The notes under the pieces were generated by a model. That model made no database searches, was not told the DNA's origin, and saw nothing but the letters and a program-made list of their open reading frames with translations. Made by a program: the position numbers and the translations under genes. From Eretmocerus hayati (lineage: Eukaryota > Arthropoda > Insecta > Hymenoptera > Aphelinidae): a stretch of 64,000 nucleotides of DNA. Shown in pieces: positions 47,690 to 59,108 of this stretch (its first letter is position 1; each line of letters begins with the position of its first letter). The DNA lies in the NCBI GenBank assembly GCA_029851415.1, contig CM056744.1, positions 65,280,172 to 65,344,171 of the forward strand. Direction: 5' to 3'.

Positions 47690-50229
47690 TATACCTATGA
47701 GTCATTCTTTTTAATATTGCCAGGTTTTGTGTCGGGGGGTCAGGGATTTTTCTGTAACTTTAGGTACATGTTGTCTATGATGAAAAAAGATGGAAAGCAC
47801 AGTTCTCAGGTCCCGAAAGTCATCCGCGCGAGTTTGGCGCCCTATTTTCGTTTTCAAAATTCGTGAAAAATTCGATTTTTCAACTTTATTATTGATTTCT
47901 CACCAGTATGGAACCCAATAAAAAAATTATCCAAGACACATATTTCGACGTGAAATAAGCTGAATTTTACGAAAAAAATACTCTTAGATCCGTCAAAGAT
48001 GACCATAACCTCAAAAAAGTGGTTTTTTCCAGAAAAACCCAATTTTCAAGCCTTAGGCCCTATTTCATCTCAAATTTGACATTTTCATCGGATTCCTCGT
48101 CAAATTTTACGTCGAAAACCATTTTTTAAAAATTGGGCTGAGGATGGGTTTGGCCACCATAATAATAACTTTAGTAGCAGGACCGTGAAAATAGCGCTAA
48201 ATTGTTCCTTTCGGGAGGGACACTCATTACACTGGACAACAAAATATTGGGTCAGAAGTAGCGCATTGATCAAACAATGACTCTTTCGTGTATTTTTCGA
48301 CGTAGAAACCGAATCCGAAACCAGTTTTGCACCTAGACATCAGGAATTTTTTTAAACCGCGAAATACTAAGCTTCTAGAAAACTGCATTTTTAGCGTTTT
48401 TTGATGATTTTGTAGATACATGATTTTGATGGTGCAACCTTGCAGCGGGCTTTGAGCGTACCCGGACTATGATTTCTCACGTATTTTGACCTGCTAAACA
48501 CGATGGAAGTTGTTTTAGAGGGCTAGCATGCGTTCGAAATAGAGGACAAGCTGATTTTTTGAGTTGCTATCAGGAGAGTTTGGACGATTTCGTGATAAAT
48601 CTCAAAGTGATCACGGAATTGATCAGAAACACCCTCTGCAATACTACGAGAGCGCATTCTTTTTCTATTTGCACACACATTAAGGGAATGATGTTTGCAA
48701 TCGCCTAGAAGTAGATTAGTTGAATATACATGTATAATCCCGAAAAGAAACTTTTGATCTATTCCTGAGGTAAGCTCAAGCTTTCTCGTAATGAGTCAAA
48801 TTTGCATTTCCCTAGTCTCATGTACTTCTGAGTCCATATAGATAGTCGTTAGCAACTAGCCCAAGATGGCACATCTGACGCTGGATGTTCTTATTCACTC
48901 GCCTCCGGAATCGAATCATTGGAGTGCCCACATTAGCTTAGGGTGGAAAACGATGTAACTAGGTTGATTACATATTCATGGTATGTCAAGGTACGTTCCG
49001 TAACCTAAACCGAGTTCAGGTCTCCGGGACTTCTGATACCGTATCCTAGCAACTAAATGACATTGTTCTAGTAGTTTGAGTGGCTTCTAGGTACAAAAAC
49101 TCGAGCATTGATCCAATACGAGGAGGCTTGAACTCACCCGAGGAATAGATCTCGGAATTGATCAAAAGTTTCTTTTCGGGATTATACATGTATATTCGAC
49201 TAATCTACTTTTAGGCGACTGCAAACATCATTCCCTTAGTGTGTGTGCAAATAGAAAGAGAATGCGCTCTCGTGGTATTGCAGGGGGTGTTTCTGATCAA
49301 TTCCGTGATCACTTTGAGATTTATCACGAAATCGTCCAAACTCTCCTGATAGCAACTCGAAAAATCAGCTTGTCCGCTGTTTCGAACGCATGCTAGCCCT
49401 CTAGAACAACTTCCATCGTGTTAAGAAGGTCAAAATACGTGAGAAATCATAGTCCGGGTACGCTCAAAGCCCGCTGCAAGGTTGCACCATCAAAATCATG
49501 TATCTACAAAATCATCAAAAAACGCTAAAAATGCAGTTTTTTAGAAGCTCAGTATTTCGCGGTTTAAAAAAATTCCTTATGTCTAGGTGCAAAACTGGTT
49601 TCGGATTCGGATTCTACGTCGAAAAATACACGAGAAAGTCATTGTTTGATCAATGCGCTACTTCTGACCCAATATTTTGTTGTCCAGTGTAATGAGTGTC
49701 CCTCCCGAAACGAACAATTTAGCGCTATTTTTACGGTGCTGCTACTAAAGTTATTATTATGGTGGCCAAACCCATCCTCAGCCCAATTTTTAAAAAACGG
49801 TTTTCGACGTAAAATTTGACGAGGAATCCGATGAAAATGTCAAATTTGAGATAAAATAGGGCCTAAGGCTTGAAGATTGGGTTTTTCTGAAAAAAACCAC
49901 TTTTTTGAGGTTATGTTCATCTTTGACGGATCTGAGAGTATTTTTTTCGTAAAATTCAGCTTATTTCACGTCGAAATATGTGTCTTGGATAATTTTTTTA
50001 TTGGGTTCCATACTGGTGAGAAATCAATAATAAAGTTGAAAAATCGAATTTTTCACGAATTTTGAAAACGAAAATAGGGCGCCAAACTCGCGCGGATGAC
50101 TTTCGGGACCTAAGAACTGTGCTTTCCATCTTCTTTCATCATATACAACATGTACCTAAAGTTACAAAAAAATCCCTGACCCCCCGACACAAAACCTGGC
50201 GATATTAAAAAGAATGACTCCTATGTATA
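47690..50229. repeat. Near-identical palindrome with arms of about 1.1 kb
   Basis: 47690-48781 is repeated in reverse complement at 49127-50229, with a 345-base spacer. The symmetry sum is constant (97919) from the outer to nearly the inner ends; only a 12-base insertion in the right arm near 49150 breaks it. Mirror frames of 62-64 codons occur in both arms (48421-48227 and 49498-49692; 48042-47854 and 49877-50065). They differ at a few residues and match no family I know. Confidence 0.93.
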
Positions 50230-50700
50230 GCGCCAATAACGCGGTGGAAGGGGAGAAGGCGCGCGGGGCCCCGTGCTTGGTACGCTCCTACGCGCTCGAG
50301 CCTCCTTAATGGGGCAATTCACGCCAACTCTCCAAGCGTGCATCTTGAGCGCAAAAACAGCCCTTTTCTAACGTTCTGTCTCGGCCTTAAATTCATCACA
50401 GAAGAGTATCAAAGATATTACCCGTAGAAGCTATCTCGTAAAATGTTTCATCACGACTTGTAGATAGTTGAAAAAGGACTACTGTTATGAAGACGACTTT
50501 TATTGATTGAAAAAATATATTGAAATTATTGATGGAAGAAGTTCTCTCATTTTTTCAAATCCTTTGGACATTGGTTAACACAGTCTGAGCATGTCTGTCC
50601 GGAGCTGATTCCACCTTTTCGAAAGAATATACAGTTCTATAGATGAGTTCATTGACTAGCAGGGTACCTTTCAGGGTGCTGTGTAGAAAGACTATATTAT
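50230..50700. other. Unassigned stretch
   Basis: A GC-rich patch (50230-50300) is followed by AT-rich DNA. No gene or RNA is recognised. Confidence 0.3.
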
Positions 50701-50701
50701 A

Positions 50702-50825
50702 TTATGATACAAGGGCGCAAACGATGGTTTTCGCACTTCGAGTGACTTTTTCAGGCCCGAGCCGCAGGCGAGGGTCTAAATAGTCACGAGAAAGCGAAAA
50801 TCATTGCGCCCGAGTATCATACTAT
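50702..50825. mobile_element. Hairpin element with GC-rich loop, about 124 bp
   Basis: TATGATACAAGGGCGCAAACGA at the left returns imperfectly as TCATTGCGCCCGAGTATCAT at the right, with CGAGTGACTTTT paired against AATAGTCACG inside. The loop holds GCCCGAGCCGCAGGCGAGGG. A similar hairpin class lies at 58989-59108. Confidence 0.6.
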
Positions 50826-51059
50826 GGTTTTTGATCTTCTGTGAGCAAATGAAAATCGAAGAACAGTGTGCAAATGACTCATTTGCGCTCAGACGATCAA
50901 AAAAAGAAAATGTATAGATTGAGTTGGGCGGAACTTTCATACTGGAATCCGTCAGTCAGCTGAAGAACAACGAATACTTGACATGACCTCAGCTTTTTTG
51001 TGTGACACCGTACCGCAGGCAATAGCCTAGTATTGGATTTCTCGTTCGTGAATGTCACG
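50826..51059. other. Unassigned stretch
   Basis: No gene or repeat is recognised. Confidence 0.3.
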
Positions 51060-51861
51060 ACAGTTAGAAACAGGGTTAGTAACGAAACTTATGTTTCGTT
51101 TCGTTTATTTCGGCAAAATTCCAATAATGTTGAGTTTCGTTTCGTCCTTCAATAACCATAATCGAAATTCCAGAATTTAGTTTAGTTTTTCCTATAAACG
51201 AAACTGAACTTAATAATTTAATTTGAATTACGTTCTTCATTCCGTTCATGAGAAACGAAACTGAACAAAAATGGATTATTATGGTTGAGCTGGAAACTCA
51301 ACGAATTCCAACAAAAGTGTCGGTGAAAGAAACCAAACGAAACGTTAATCATGCATAATTACGGTTAGAATGAATGAAACGAAACATGATCGAAAAGTTC
51401 CGTCAGAAAATGCGACGAAATCAAACGAAACTATATCTTTTGAGGGAAGGAAACTGAACGAAAGTTATTCCGATTATGATAATGATAAACGAAACTAAAC
51501 GGAACTGATATGAATTATGTTTATTATGAACGAAACTGAACGAAACCACACAAGATTTTTTCCTAATGCCGAACCTTCTGAAAAAATCTTCGGTTTAATG
51601 GCCTTGGGAACGATACATTTCTTATGAAAGGGACTGTGCAGTTAAATTTGCTACTTGGAATTTCGATATTTCTCGTTTCTTAGTCAATGGATTGCTGTCT
51701 AACTCTCGGCTCGGATCTGGGCGACTCCTCTTGCCATATCTACACCCCCGCCAGCATTAGTTGTGTGAACGAAATCAGCACGAGGACTCCAGGCCTTCAT
51801 CGAGGAAGGGCTCCACAGCTATCAGACTGTACTCTCCTAGTATTCCCTAACCACCCCCACC

Positions 51862-51863
<2 letters not shown>

Positions 51864-51904
<41 letters not shown>
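51864..51904. repeat. (AC)n microsatellite
   Basis: About 20 AC units. A G-run of about 12 bases lies nearby at 52016-52029. Confidence 0.96.
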
Positions 51905-51905
<1 letters not shown>

Positions 51906-52068
51906 TCGGCCATCCCCATTTTTTATACGGTCTGGCCGAAATCAAATTGTATCACACGACACGTATGTATACTGTTCTTTACCGTTATCGAGCCGAAGTG
52001 TTGCACAGAGCTGATGGGGGGGGGGGGGGAGGACGATTGGTTCTGATCAACGTTTCGAATTATGTTAA

Positions 52069-52541
52069 GGCCAGTCCGTAGTCCCCGCAATACTGCAACC
52101 AGACACGCACGAGAGTACATGCAGGTTTTCAAACAATATCTAATTTTTAAATAATTGCAAACACTTTTCGGATAAAATCATTGAGTCAGCGCGCTTCCCA
52201 ATAAGATTTCCAATCATTTGAGCTTTGTTGCGTCTCAAAATTCGTGGTATATTTTGCAGGATTTGGAAAACCGCAATCTTGAGCTGTCGCTGCCGCATCG
52301 TAGGAACCACGATGTCATGCACTTTGCCATTTTCCAAATCTCGCAAAATATATCGCGAGTTTTGAGACGCGACCAAGCTCAAATGATTGGAAATTTTATT
52401 GGGAAGCGCGCTGACTCAATGATTTGGTCCAAAAAGTGTTTGCAACTATTTAGAAATTAAATATTGTTGGAATTACGCTATGCAAATCACCGTGGCGCCA
52501 TATATGGAGTAGTGAGCAAGTGTAAGCACTACGGACTGGCC
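52069..52541. mobile_element. 473-bp hairpin MITE flanked by TTAA
   Basis: Perfect 14-bp terminal inverted repeats GGCCAGTCCGTAGT (52069-52082) and ACTACGGACTGGCC (52528-52541) are flanked on both sides by TTAA (52065-52068 and 52542-52545). Inside, a second long inverted repeat (about 52138-52290 with 52310-52460) makes most of the element a hairpin. TTAA duplication is the hallmark of piggyBac-type elements, but the termini do not begin with the usual CC(C/T), so superfamily assignment is tentative. The insertion lies inside the CGAAAC foldback structure. Confidence 0.82.
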
Positions 52542-53015
52542 TTAATTTGTTTCGATTACGTTTAGTTTCGTTGATGATAAACATAATCAAAATCGATTTC
52601 GTATAGCTTCGTTCATTATAAACGAAATTAATATTGATTTCGTTTAGTTTCGTTTATCTTAACGAAATTTTGGTAGGGATCAGTTTTCATAACTAATAAA
52701 TCGTAATTCGTTTTTAGTTTGGTTTCGCTCCTCATCAACGAAATCAGGATCAATTTCGTTTCGTTTCGTTTTTGAATAAACGAAACGAACCTTAGTTGCT
52801 TTTGGATATGTTTTCATCTCCGTTCAACGAAACGAAACACAGAACAATTCTGTTTTGTTTCGTTTATCTAATTTTGTGGATATAATGTTTACGTTCGGTT
52901 TCGTTTTTCATAAACGAAAATATGATTGATTTCGTTGAGTTCCGTTTTCCAACAAACAAAACAAAACATATTCAATAATTTTGTTTGATTTAGTTTAGTT
53001 ACAAACTCTGGTTAG

Positions 53016-53455
53016 AAATGAGGTCGTTTTGTCATTAAGTTTGAAGAAATGTTTCTCATTCGTAGGAAATATATCATCTGACCTATCGTCATGTTCTGGA
53101 TTTGAAGTGAAGTAATTTCTGCGATCAATCGAAAATTGGTCAAAACTCAGATGGAAACATATTGATAACGGTAATGGCAATGTAAATCTGATATTCCCAT
53201 TTTTTGTGGGTTTGAATTGAATCAAGAATCTTATTATAATCAAACCCGTGGAATAAAATGAGACAAGAGGGTAAAGACGAGTAATTGCTTCGTCTCTGTT
53301 GATTTTTATTAAGATTCCCTCTACACATCGTATCATGTGGTTTTACATTCTCAATTCCACGTTTACTTACAAGATCAAGATTTCTTCTACTCCTTCCTAA
53401 ACGAAATAACACAATTTGAAATAACAAAAACAATGAAATCACATTACTTTACTGT
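53016..53455. other. Unassigned stretch
   Basis: Two overlapping minus-strand frames (53336-52995 and 53442-53140) show no family motif. Confidence 0.3.
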
Positions 53456-53464
53456 ATTGACCCG

Positions 53465-53545
53465 TTCAGCTCTGAGGAACTCCACCTTCTGACCTCAGCG
53501 ACGAGCTGCTTGCGAGTTGCGTGTCTTCGATAGGTGCTGGAAAAA
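53465..53545 (-). pseudogene. Very weak second histone H3-like fragment
   Basis: The minus strand reads ATRKQLVAEVRR, which aligns with the APRKQLATKAARK region of histone H3 at A, RKQL, A and R positions. It resembles the better fragment at 55344-55415 at the DNA level (GAGCTGCTTGCGAG against GAGCTGTTTGCGAG), so both may belong to one dispersed repeat. It is short, and the frame is broken soon after. Confidence 0.2.
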
Positions 53546-53689
53546 ATGTTCAACATTCTAAAATTCTCCCCTAGAATGAATTGATGTAGCTTTCGCGCGT
53601 GTGCACGCACGGTGTCTGTATGAGGAATTTGGGGAAGGATGTATGTATGCGGCTTCTTGACGTGGACACCCGAGGTTGCAAAGGAATTA

Positions 53690-54592
53690 TGAAGAAAATA
53701 CTACCCAGTTGTGCGTCTTGAGCGCGTTCAGAATTCGTTTGGAGATTAGTTGTGGATGTTATGGTTTTTCCAAAAAAAGATTAAGAAGTTTTCGGGTGCT
53801 TTGAAACTCAACTTATTTCTTCCTAGGCAACCATACATTCTGGGAACTGTGCGTTTAGTGCAATCTATTTCGCGTAGTATTTTTTACTGGTAAGCATCTT
53901 TACTTTATCGAAACACTACTTATTTGTATTTGACGAAAACAAGTTTTTTAGCGGTTGTGCGTGGTTACCGGAGCAGACGACGTGGTGTTGAGGTGCACTA
54001 CCGCGTTCATCTGGTGCTTCGTGTTTGACGGCTCTGGCGTTCTTGGAGAAGCCAACAATCGTTTCTTGGACTGTGATTGTGCAGCTGACAAGCTAAACTA
54101 TCCCTCGTGGGAGATGACCGTTGGGGAGATGACAGAAGTTTGCTTAGACAGTGGTTTTGCATTCGACAACTAAACCCTCCCTCATGGGAGATGAACGCGG
54201 AAGAGATGGAAGAGATTCGAGCAAGATTTCGGCTAATGAATAAGTAGTTTCGTGTCTACATAGCAGCCGATAGCAGAGAAGCACCACGGCTCATGCGCTG
54301 GTCTCACACTTTCTTCTGCTCCGCAGCTTACCGAGGAGCAGTTTTAATTCATGACCGACTAAAATGATGGTGATACTCGAAAATTCAAAAAACACGTGGA
54401 TACAAACGAAGGCATGCATAATCAATCGTAACAAACGCACAATTCTAAGACTGGACGGTAGCCGAGAGAAAAATTGGTCAAGTTTTCCAGCACCAGAAAA
54501 CTTCTTCATTGGGTAACATTTTCAATTGATCCTCAAACGGATTCTAAACGCACTCAAGACGCACAATTAGGTAGTATTTTCCCCATGATTTC
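53690..54592. repeat. Inverted pair with about 120-bp arms
   Basis: 53690-53815 (AATACTACCCAGTTGTGCGT to GAAGTTTTCGGGTGCT) returns in reverse complement at 54474-54592 (AGCACCAGAAAACTTCTTC to GCACAATTAGGTAGTATTTT). The interior carries a plus frame of 72 codons (53955-54173). A short direct repeat, CTCGTGGGAGATGA at about 54105 and CTCATGGGAGATGA at about 54182, encodes a PSWEM-like word twice. No protein family is recognised. It is probably a foldback-type element. Confidence 0.6.
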
Positions 54593-55240
54593 TCTGCAAA
54601 CTCGGGTGCCAACGCAAAGTGGGGTGAGACATCGATTTCGGGCCATAAATCGTATCTGCGCGGATTTTTGACCGATCGACGTGATTTGAGAGAGATTATT
54701 TTCGTTCTTCTACCCTCCACCACGTAGGACTACATTATACTTGAGTAGAATCATCCTGGAGTTTCAGGAGAGCATCAAATGTTGCCCTGTATGTGAGACG
54801 GGAGCACGTTACTTCCTTGTGCACCAGACCTGTGTTCGGCAGAGATGGTGCTCAGAGTGTTCTCTAGATCTCGCATGTCGTTTTGCACTCCCCAGGTTAT
54901 TAATTCTCCTTCAAGGTGGTCTAGAAAGCATATATATCAACATAATCCCAAGTCTGGCCATTCTTGGGCACATGCAACCCATCACAGACGGATAAATGGC
55001 TCAACATTCAATGCCTGTCCGAGAACTCAGGATGGACTTGATAGGAATTGTTGCAGTGTGACGTGGTGGAGGAAGGAAAAACGAAGAGAATCTCTTTTGA
55101 ATAAAGTCAATCGGTCAAGAATTCGCGCGCATACAATTTATGACCCGAAATGCATGTTTCACCCCACTGTGGCAACGCCACGGTGCCTATATATGCGCAT
55201 CGGTGTTGAGTGTGTGTGTGGGCGTAGGTATTTGCGTGCG
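54593..55240. other. Unassigned stretch
   Basis: Short overlapping frames only. CCACTGTGGCAACGCCACGG at about 55166 is a small palindrome. Confidence 0.3.
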
Positions 55241-55343
55241 TTCACCTGGTGATTCCATTTGATGATATGAAATGATATTTGATGTTAGGGGTATAAAGAG
55301 ATTCAAGTCTTCTGTCATAGGAATTAATGATGCTGCCCTGTAA

Positions 55344-55415
55344 TTCCTTCACTCCTGCAGGTAGTCGGATACTCTCCCTCTCAGCCTTGGTGAAGAGCTG
55401 TTTGCGAGGTGCCTT
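55344..55415 (-). pseudogene. Histone H3-like N-terminal fragment
   Basis: Within a 119-codon minus frame (55601-55242) the residues KAPRKQLFTKAERES, then GVKEL, align with histone H3 from Lys14 to about Lys37. The KAPRKQL block, TKA, R, S and GVK are identical. Histone H3 N-terminal tails are among the most conserved sequences known, so the changes (for example A21F, A25E and K27E, loss of the ATGG block) show that this is a decayed copy. The sequence before and after is not H3. It could be a truncated processed copy or a fragment carried by a repeat. The full frame has no support as a gene. Confidence 0.45.
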
Positions 55416-55619
55416 GATACTGATGGATACTGTGAACTGAACGAATAGATATATTGTACTATTCTTCGATGGAAAAATTGAATTCGTCCGTGTGTGGATG
55501 GGTGTGTGTGTAGGTGGGTGGATGGGAGGACGAGTGGCTGTCTTTGTGCGTTCCTGTGTGAAATCTAATGAGTGCGTGTGTGGCATTTCTTCGATTTTCA
55601 ATCATTTTCTCTAATTTTA

Positions 55620-58257
55620 CACTATCAGAAATGCGATTACTGACTCATCTAGCCTTCTATAATGAACTTTGATTCTCCTTGGGTCCTCTGTAGTTTAGCC
55701 CCAGAACCGACTCTTCGACTCTCGGGAGCACGATCGACTTCACCCTACGCTGGTTTGAGACGGACTGGTGCTATTTGGCGCCTTTGCTCCGTGTCCAGCT
55801 GCGATAGCCCCCTTCTACCGGCTTTCATAATAGTCGTTGTTGCGTGTATCTAAGTATTTATCTTATCTATGTTCACTTCATCATCTAAGATCATCTTGAA
55901 GTTAGCTTTTGATTATCTTTCCTCCTTAATGTTATCTTTCCAACTTGATGTTATCTGTTTGTTATTCTTCAGCCATCGAGCTTTTCTTTATTGTCAAGTT
56001 ATCTCGTCGTCTATTGATTATCGTTTGAGCATTCCTTTACTGAAATGTTCTTGTGAGTATTTCCATCCGCTCGACTCATTTTTCTGTTATTCTTTTATTT
56101 TCCAATTAACAATTTTTATAAGAGTTATTCTTTCGTTATTCTTCCAATTTTCAGTTATTAATTTCATGTTTTTCTTCGTCCTGTAATTCCTTAAGTCATC
56201 ATTTCAATCTTTCAACGTGTTCTCATTCCGACCACAAAAATAGTTCGTGGAGGTTGTGAGTATCTATGGATTCGTCACGTCTGAGTTCTCCATTGACCAT
56301 GATTATCTCGAAGTTATTTCATTTCTGATCGGATCTTCAAACGTTTTCGAATTAATGAACATGATTTTGGGATGGAAATTTCACTATTTCTCTTAAATAT
56401 GATAGAAATTTTGTTTTTGATACACTGTGCGTGAAAGTGCACTTTGCGCACAGTTTGTCGGCTTTTACTCACAGTCCATCGAAAATTATAGGTAAACACT
56501 CGGGCGTAAAACCTATTATTCGTATCCTCGTGATGATTCCGACCCTCGCCCGCAGTTTGGGCCGGGAATCCATCACTCGGACGCGAATGAAACGTTTTAC
56601 GGCCTTCTATCGAAATGTACTAATATTGTACTATAGACGTTGTTGATTTTTCAAATGGATGACTCGCACGGAAGCTTTAAGCCCTTGATATCATTTAATG
56701 GTATGCATTAAGATTAATTTCGAGAGAAAACATGATATTCCCCCAAAAAACGATCTTACTGAATAGAATGGAGCCAAGCGAGCGTGAGCTAGCAAGGCAA
56801 TACAGCTAGATCATTATGATTCGACGGATGAAAGTTAGATCGAGTCAGTCCCGTGGTTTATTTGTAAGTGCGTTTTCGGATTATAGCACCTTTTGAATCA
56901 TATACAGCGGACTAAAATACATTGAACAGGTACATCAGGAAGATTCTTCTCGACTTTGTGGGAACAGCACATGATTGAATACTTTGTATTCTTTGGAAAA
57001 TATGAATGAAATCTAGAATCACGATAGTTATTCGCGATTCAAATGGGAACCGGACTGTTGAGGGAGACTCTGGGCTCAGATTCGGATCCTACATGGAAAA
57101 TTGCGATAGAAATCATTGATCAATATTTCATCTTGGTCCCCATACCCTCTTTGTCGATGCAATTCTCAAAACAAGACGTTGATATAAGATGGCATTTTGC
57201 TAAAGTCTCTTGTTCTACTTCTGCTTCCCAAGAACCATGCTAGATATCGAAATATAGGATACACTAGCGTGTTCTCCGGGAAATTTCCCATAGAATTTCA
57301 GATTGACACCTCTCTAACACGTTCGAAGACGTTGTGTCAGCCACTATGCAACTAAGATCCTTCGACTGCTCAACATATGCCGATGAAAATACATGGAGTT
57401 GAATGTCTTCTTGACCCTTTTTGCTCGCATCTTGGTAAATGTTCAGCTGTGATTTCCGTAGGATCGGGATTTGAATGTACTTGGGTAACCCTACAAGATA
57501 GCGCGACCCGTTTCTATCGACATTTCAGCGAAACTTATGGCTCTTTCAGGAGCACTGTGCTAGGCAGAGTCGACGATGTCGTCATCGTCTGAACTTCATG
57601 TCGTTGATTCCTATTTGTCGTCTATGCAGATCCCGAGTCTATCTCGTCAGTACAGCTAGTCTCCGCGTGGGCGGCGCCACCTGATTATCATCGTTGATGA
57701 TCCTCCGAGTATGCAGTCCACCTGTGAGCGAGGTTCGTTCCGCTTCCTGATACCAGTTGTTATGATTTGATTCTCCTTCCTGCACCGAATAAAAAGTGTG
57801 GCCACCGGAAAACGAAATGGCGACCTCTTGATTAAGAGTCTGGCACACTGTTGACTGAGCTAGTCCGGCCGCACCAAGCAAAAGCTCGTATATGTGATGT
57901 ATTCGAAGTATGAGCGCCTGTATAGCTCGTGTCCGTGACAACTTGAAACGAGCTCGTTTTATCGAGAATTGTGTACAATATTCATCGTAGTGCTTCGGAA
58001 TGCTATTTTTCCTTGGATTCTCCGATACTCACCCGATTCAGTGATTGATGAGTATCAGAAACGGTTTTGGATTAAAATCACAATGTAAGCCATACGGTAG
58101 AACTTCGAATTCATGTATCAACGCTGCGGCAAGGAAGGAGGTCGGTTACTCCAAAATCAACCACTCCTCAGAAATTCCCTAATATCTCTATTCCACGCAA
58201 AAGTCCGTAAAATTATGATCACGATTCTCATTGAAACATTATTACTGATCGAGTCGA
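55620..58257. other. Long stretch without recognisable genes
   Basis: Frames are short and carry no known motifs. The part at about 55860-56190 is pyrimidine-rich with reiterated TTATCTT and TTATTCTT words. I see no splice-site-supported exon, RNA gene or clear repeat boundary. Confidence 0.3.
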
Positions 58258-58366
58258 TATCGAATAAGTAAAGATCTCCTTGATAAATACGATAAAATTG
58301 ACGTATCATAGACGAATTCCCAGTAGTTCTTCGTATTTATCGAGGAAATCTTCACTTATTTGGTAT
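58258..58366. mobile_element. Small hairpin, about 109 bp
   Basis: GAATAAGTAAAGATCTCCTT and GATAAATACGA at the left pair with TCGTATTTATCGAGGAAATC and TTCACTTATTTG at the right, with a loop of about 30 bases. MITE-like; no target duplication identified. Confidence 0.5.
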
Positions 58367-58988
58367 TAGGATGTGAGTAGGCGCTCTCGAAAGGAGCACG
58401 AGTATATGGGCAAATCTCACGAATTATGCGGTTTGGCCGAACAGGCATATTTTCACGTTGTCAGAAGAACAGTCGCGTTTTTTCCGCTGCTTCCATTAGA
58501 TCATTTTGAAGATCCACTCATATTTAACAGTTTTGCATCATTCAAAAGTCTATTACTTGATATAGAAAGATACTGGGAGACGCTTCTACGTGACAAATTC
58601 GCAATTTTCGACCGAACAGGTCCATCATTCTCTCACGCCTTAGCTCGTCACAGGCGGGGCGGTTCACCGATCGGTCTGAAAATTGGATATGTGATGGATC
58701 ATAATATATGAAAACATATAATTTTCGCCCGAGGATGTGTCTATCTATGCGTCAGAGTGGCGATGATTCGTTGGAGCGAACTCCGATTTTACTTTTTTTC
58801 CTGTATCGCTCTTCTGATGGATGCAGCACTCGGGGCGGTGAATATTTCGTATCTGTAGAAACGACATCTTATTCTACATCCAAAAACCTACAAATATAGC
58901 CCAAGAACGATAGTGTGCTCAATTCCGCATGACGATGCGGCTTGAAATGAGAAAAGTTATTTTTGCGTAAATGGGGTCAAAAATAGTA
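58367..58988. other. Unassigned stretch with a 112-codon open frame
   Basis: The plus frame 58373-58711 (start MSRRSRKEHEYMGK) is the longest here. It shows no family motif I recognise and no supporting context, so I do not call it a gene. Confidence 0.25.
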
Positions 58989-59108
58989 CATTATTGCCCG
59001 GGGCGCGTTCGCCCAGTTCGGGCGCTAGGACAGTTTATTTCCCGAGCGAAGCGAGGAAAATAAGTCCCCCGCGCCCGAAATGGGCCTGCGAGCACAGGGC
59101 AATGATGA
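58989..59108. mobile_element. GC-rich hairpin element, about 120 bp
   Basis: ATTGCCCGGGGCGCG and TTCGGGCGC at the left pair with GCGCCCGAAATGGGC and AGGGCAATGAT at the right. The loop holds CCCGAGCGAAGCGAGG. It belongs to the same style of hairpin as 50702-50825, though the sequences are not obviously homologous outside the GC-rich words. Confidence 0.55.

Larger units (their letters stand above)
51060..53015. mobile_element. Foldback-like element with arms of CGAAAC/GTTTCG words
   Basis: The left part (about 51080-51560) and right part (about 52546-53010) are crowded with GAAACGAAAC/GTTTCGTTT words at irregular spacing. The left part is richer in the CGAAAC sense in its inner half and the right part in the GTTTCG sense, so they can pair in inverted fashion. 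Between them lie about 500 bases of other DNA with an (AC)n tract, and the MITE at 52069. Such reiterated short units in long inverted repeats recall Foldback/Galileo-type elements. No transposase is present, so the class is inference. Confidence 0.5.

Noticed and set aside
48227..50065. Paired small genes of about 62-64 codons
   Set aside because: They are mirror copies forced by the palindrome, with no homologue, start context or codon signature.
57639..57941. 100-codon minus frame as a small gene
   Set aside because: No domain or conserved neighbour, and its composition is unremarkable.
58373..58711. 112-codon frame as a host gene
   Set aside because: No recognised domain and no context; chance frames of this size are expected in 64 kb.
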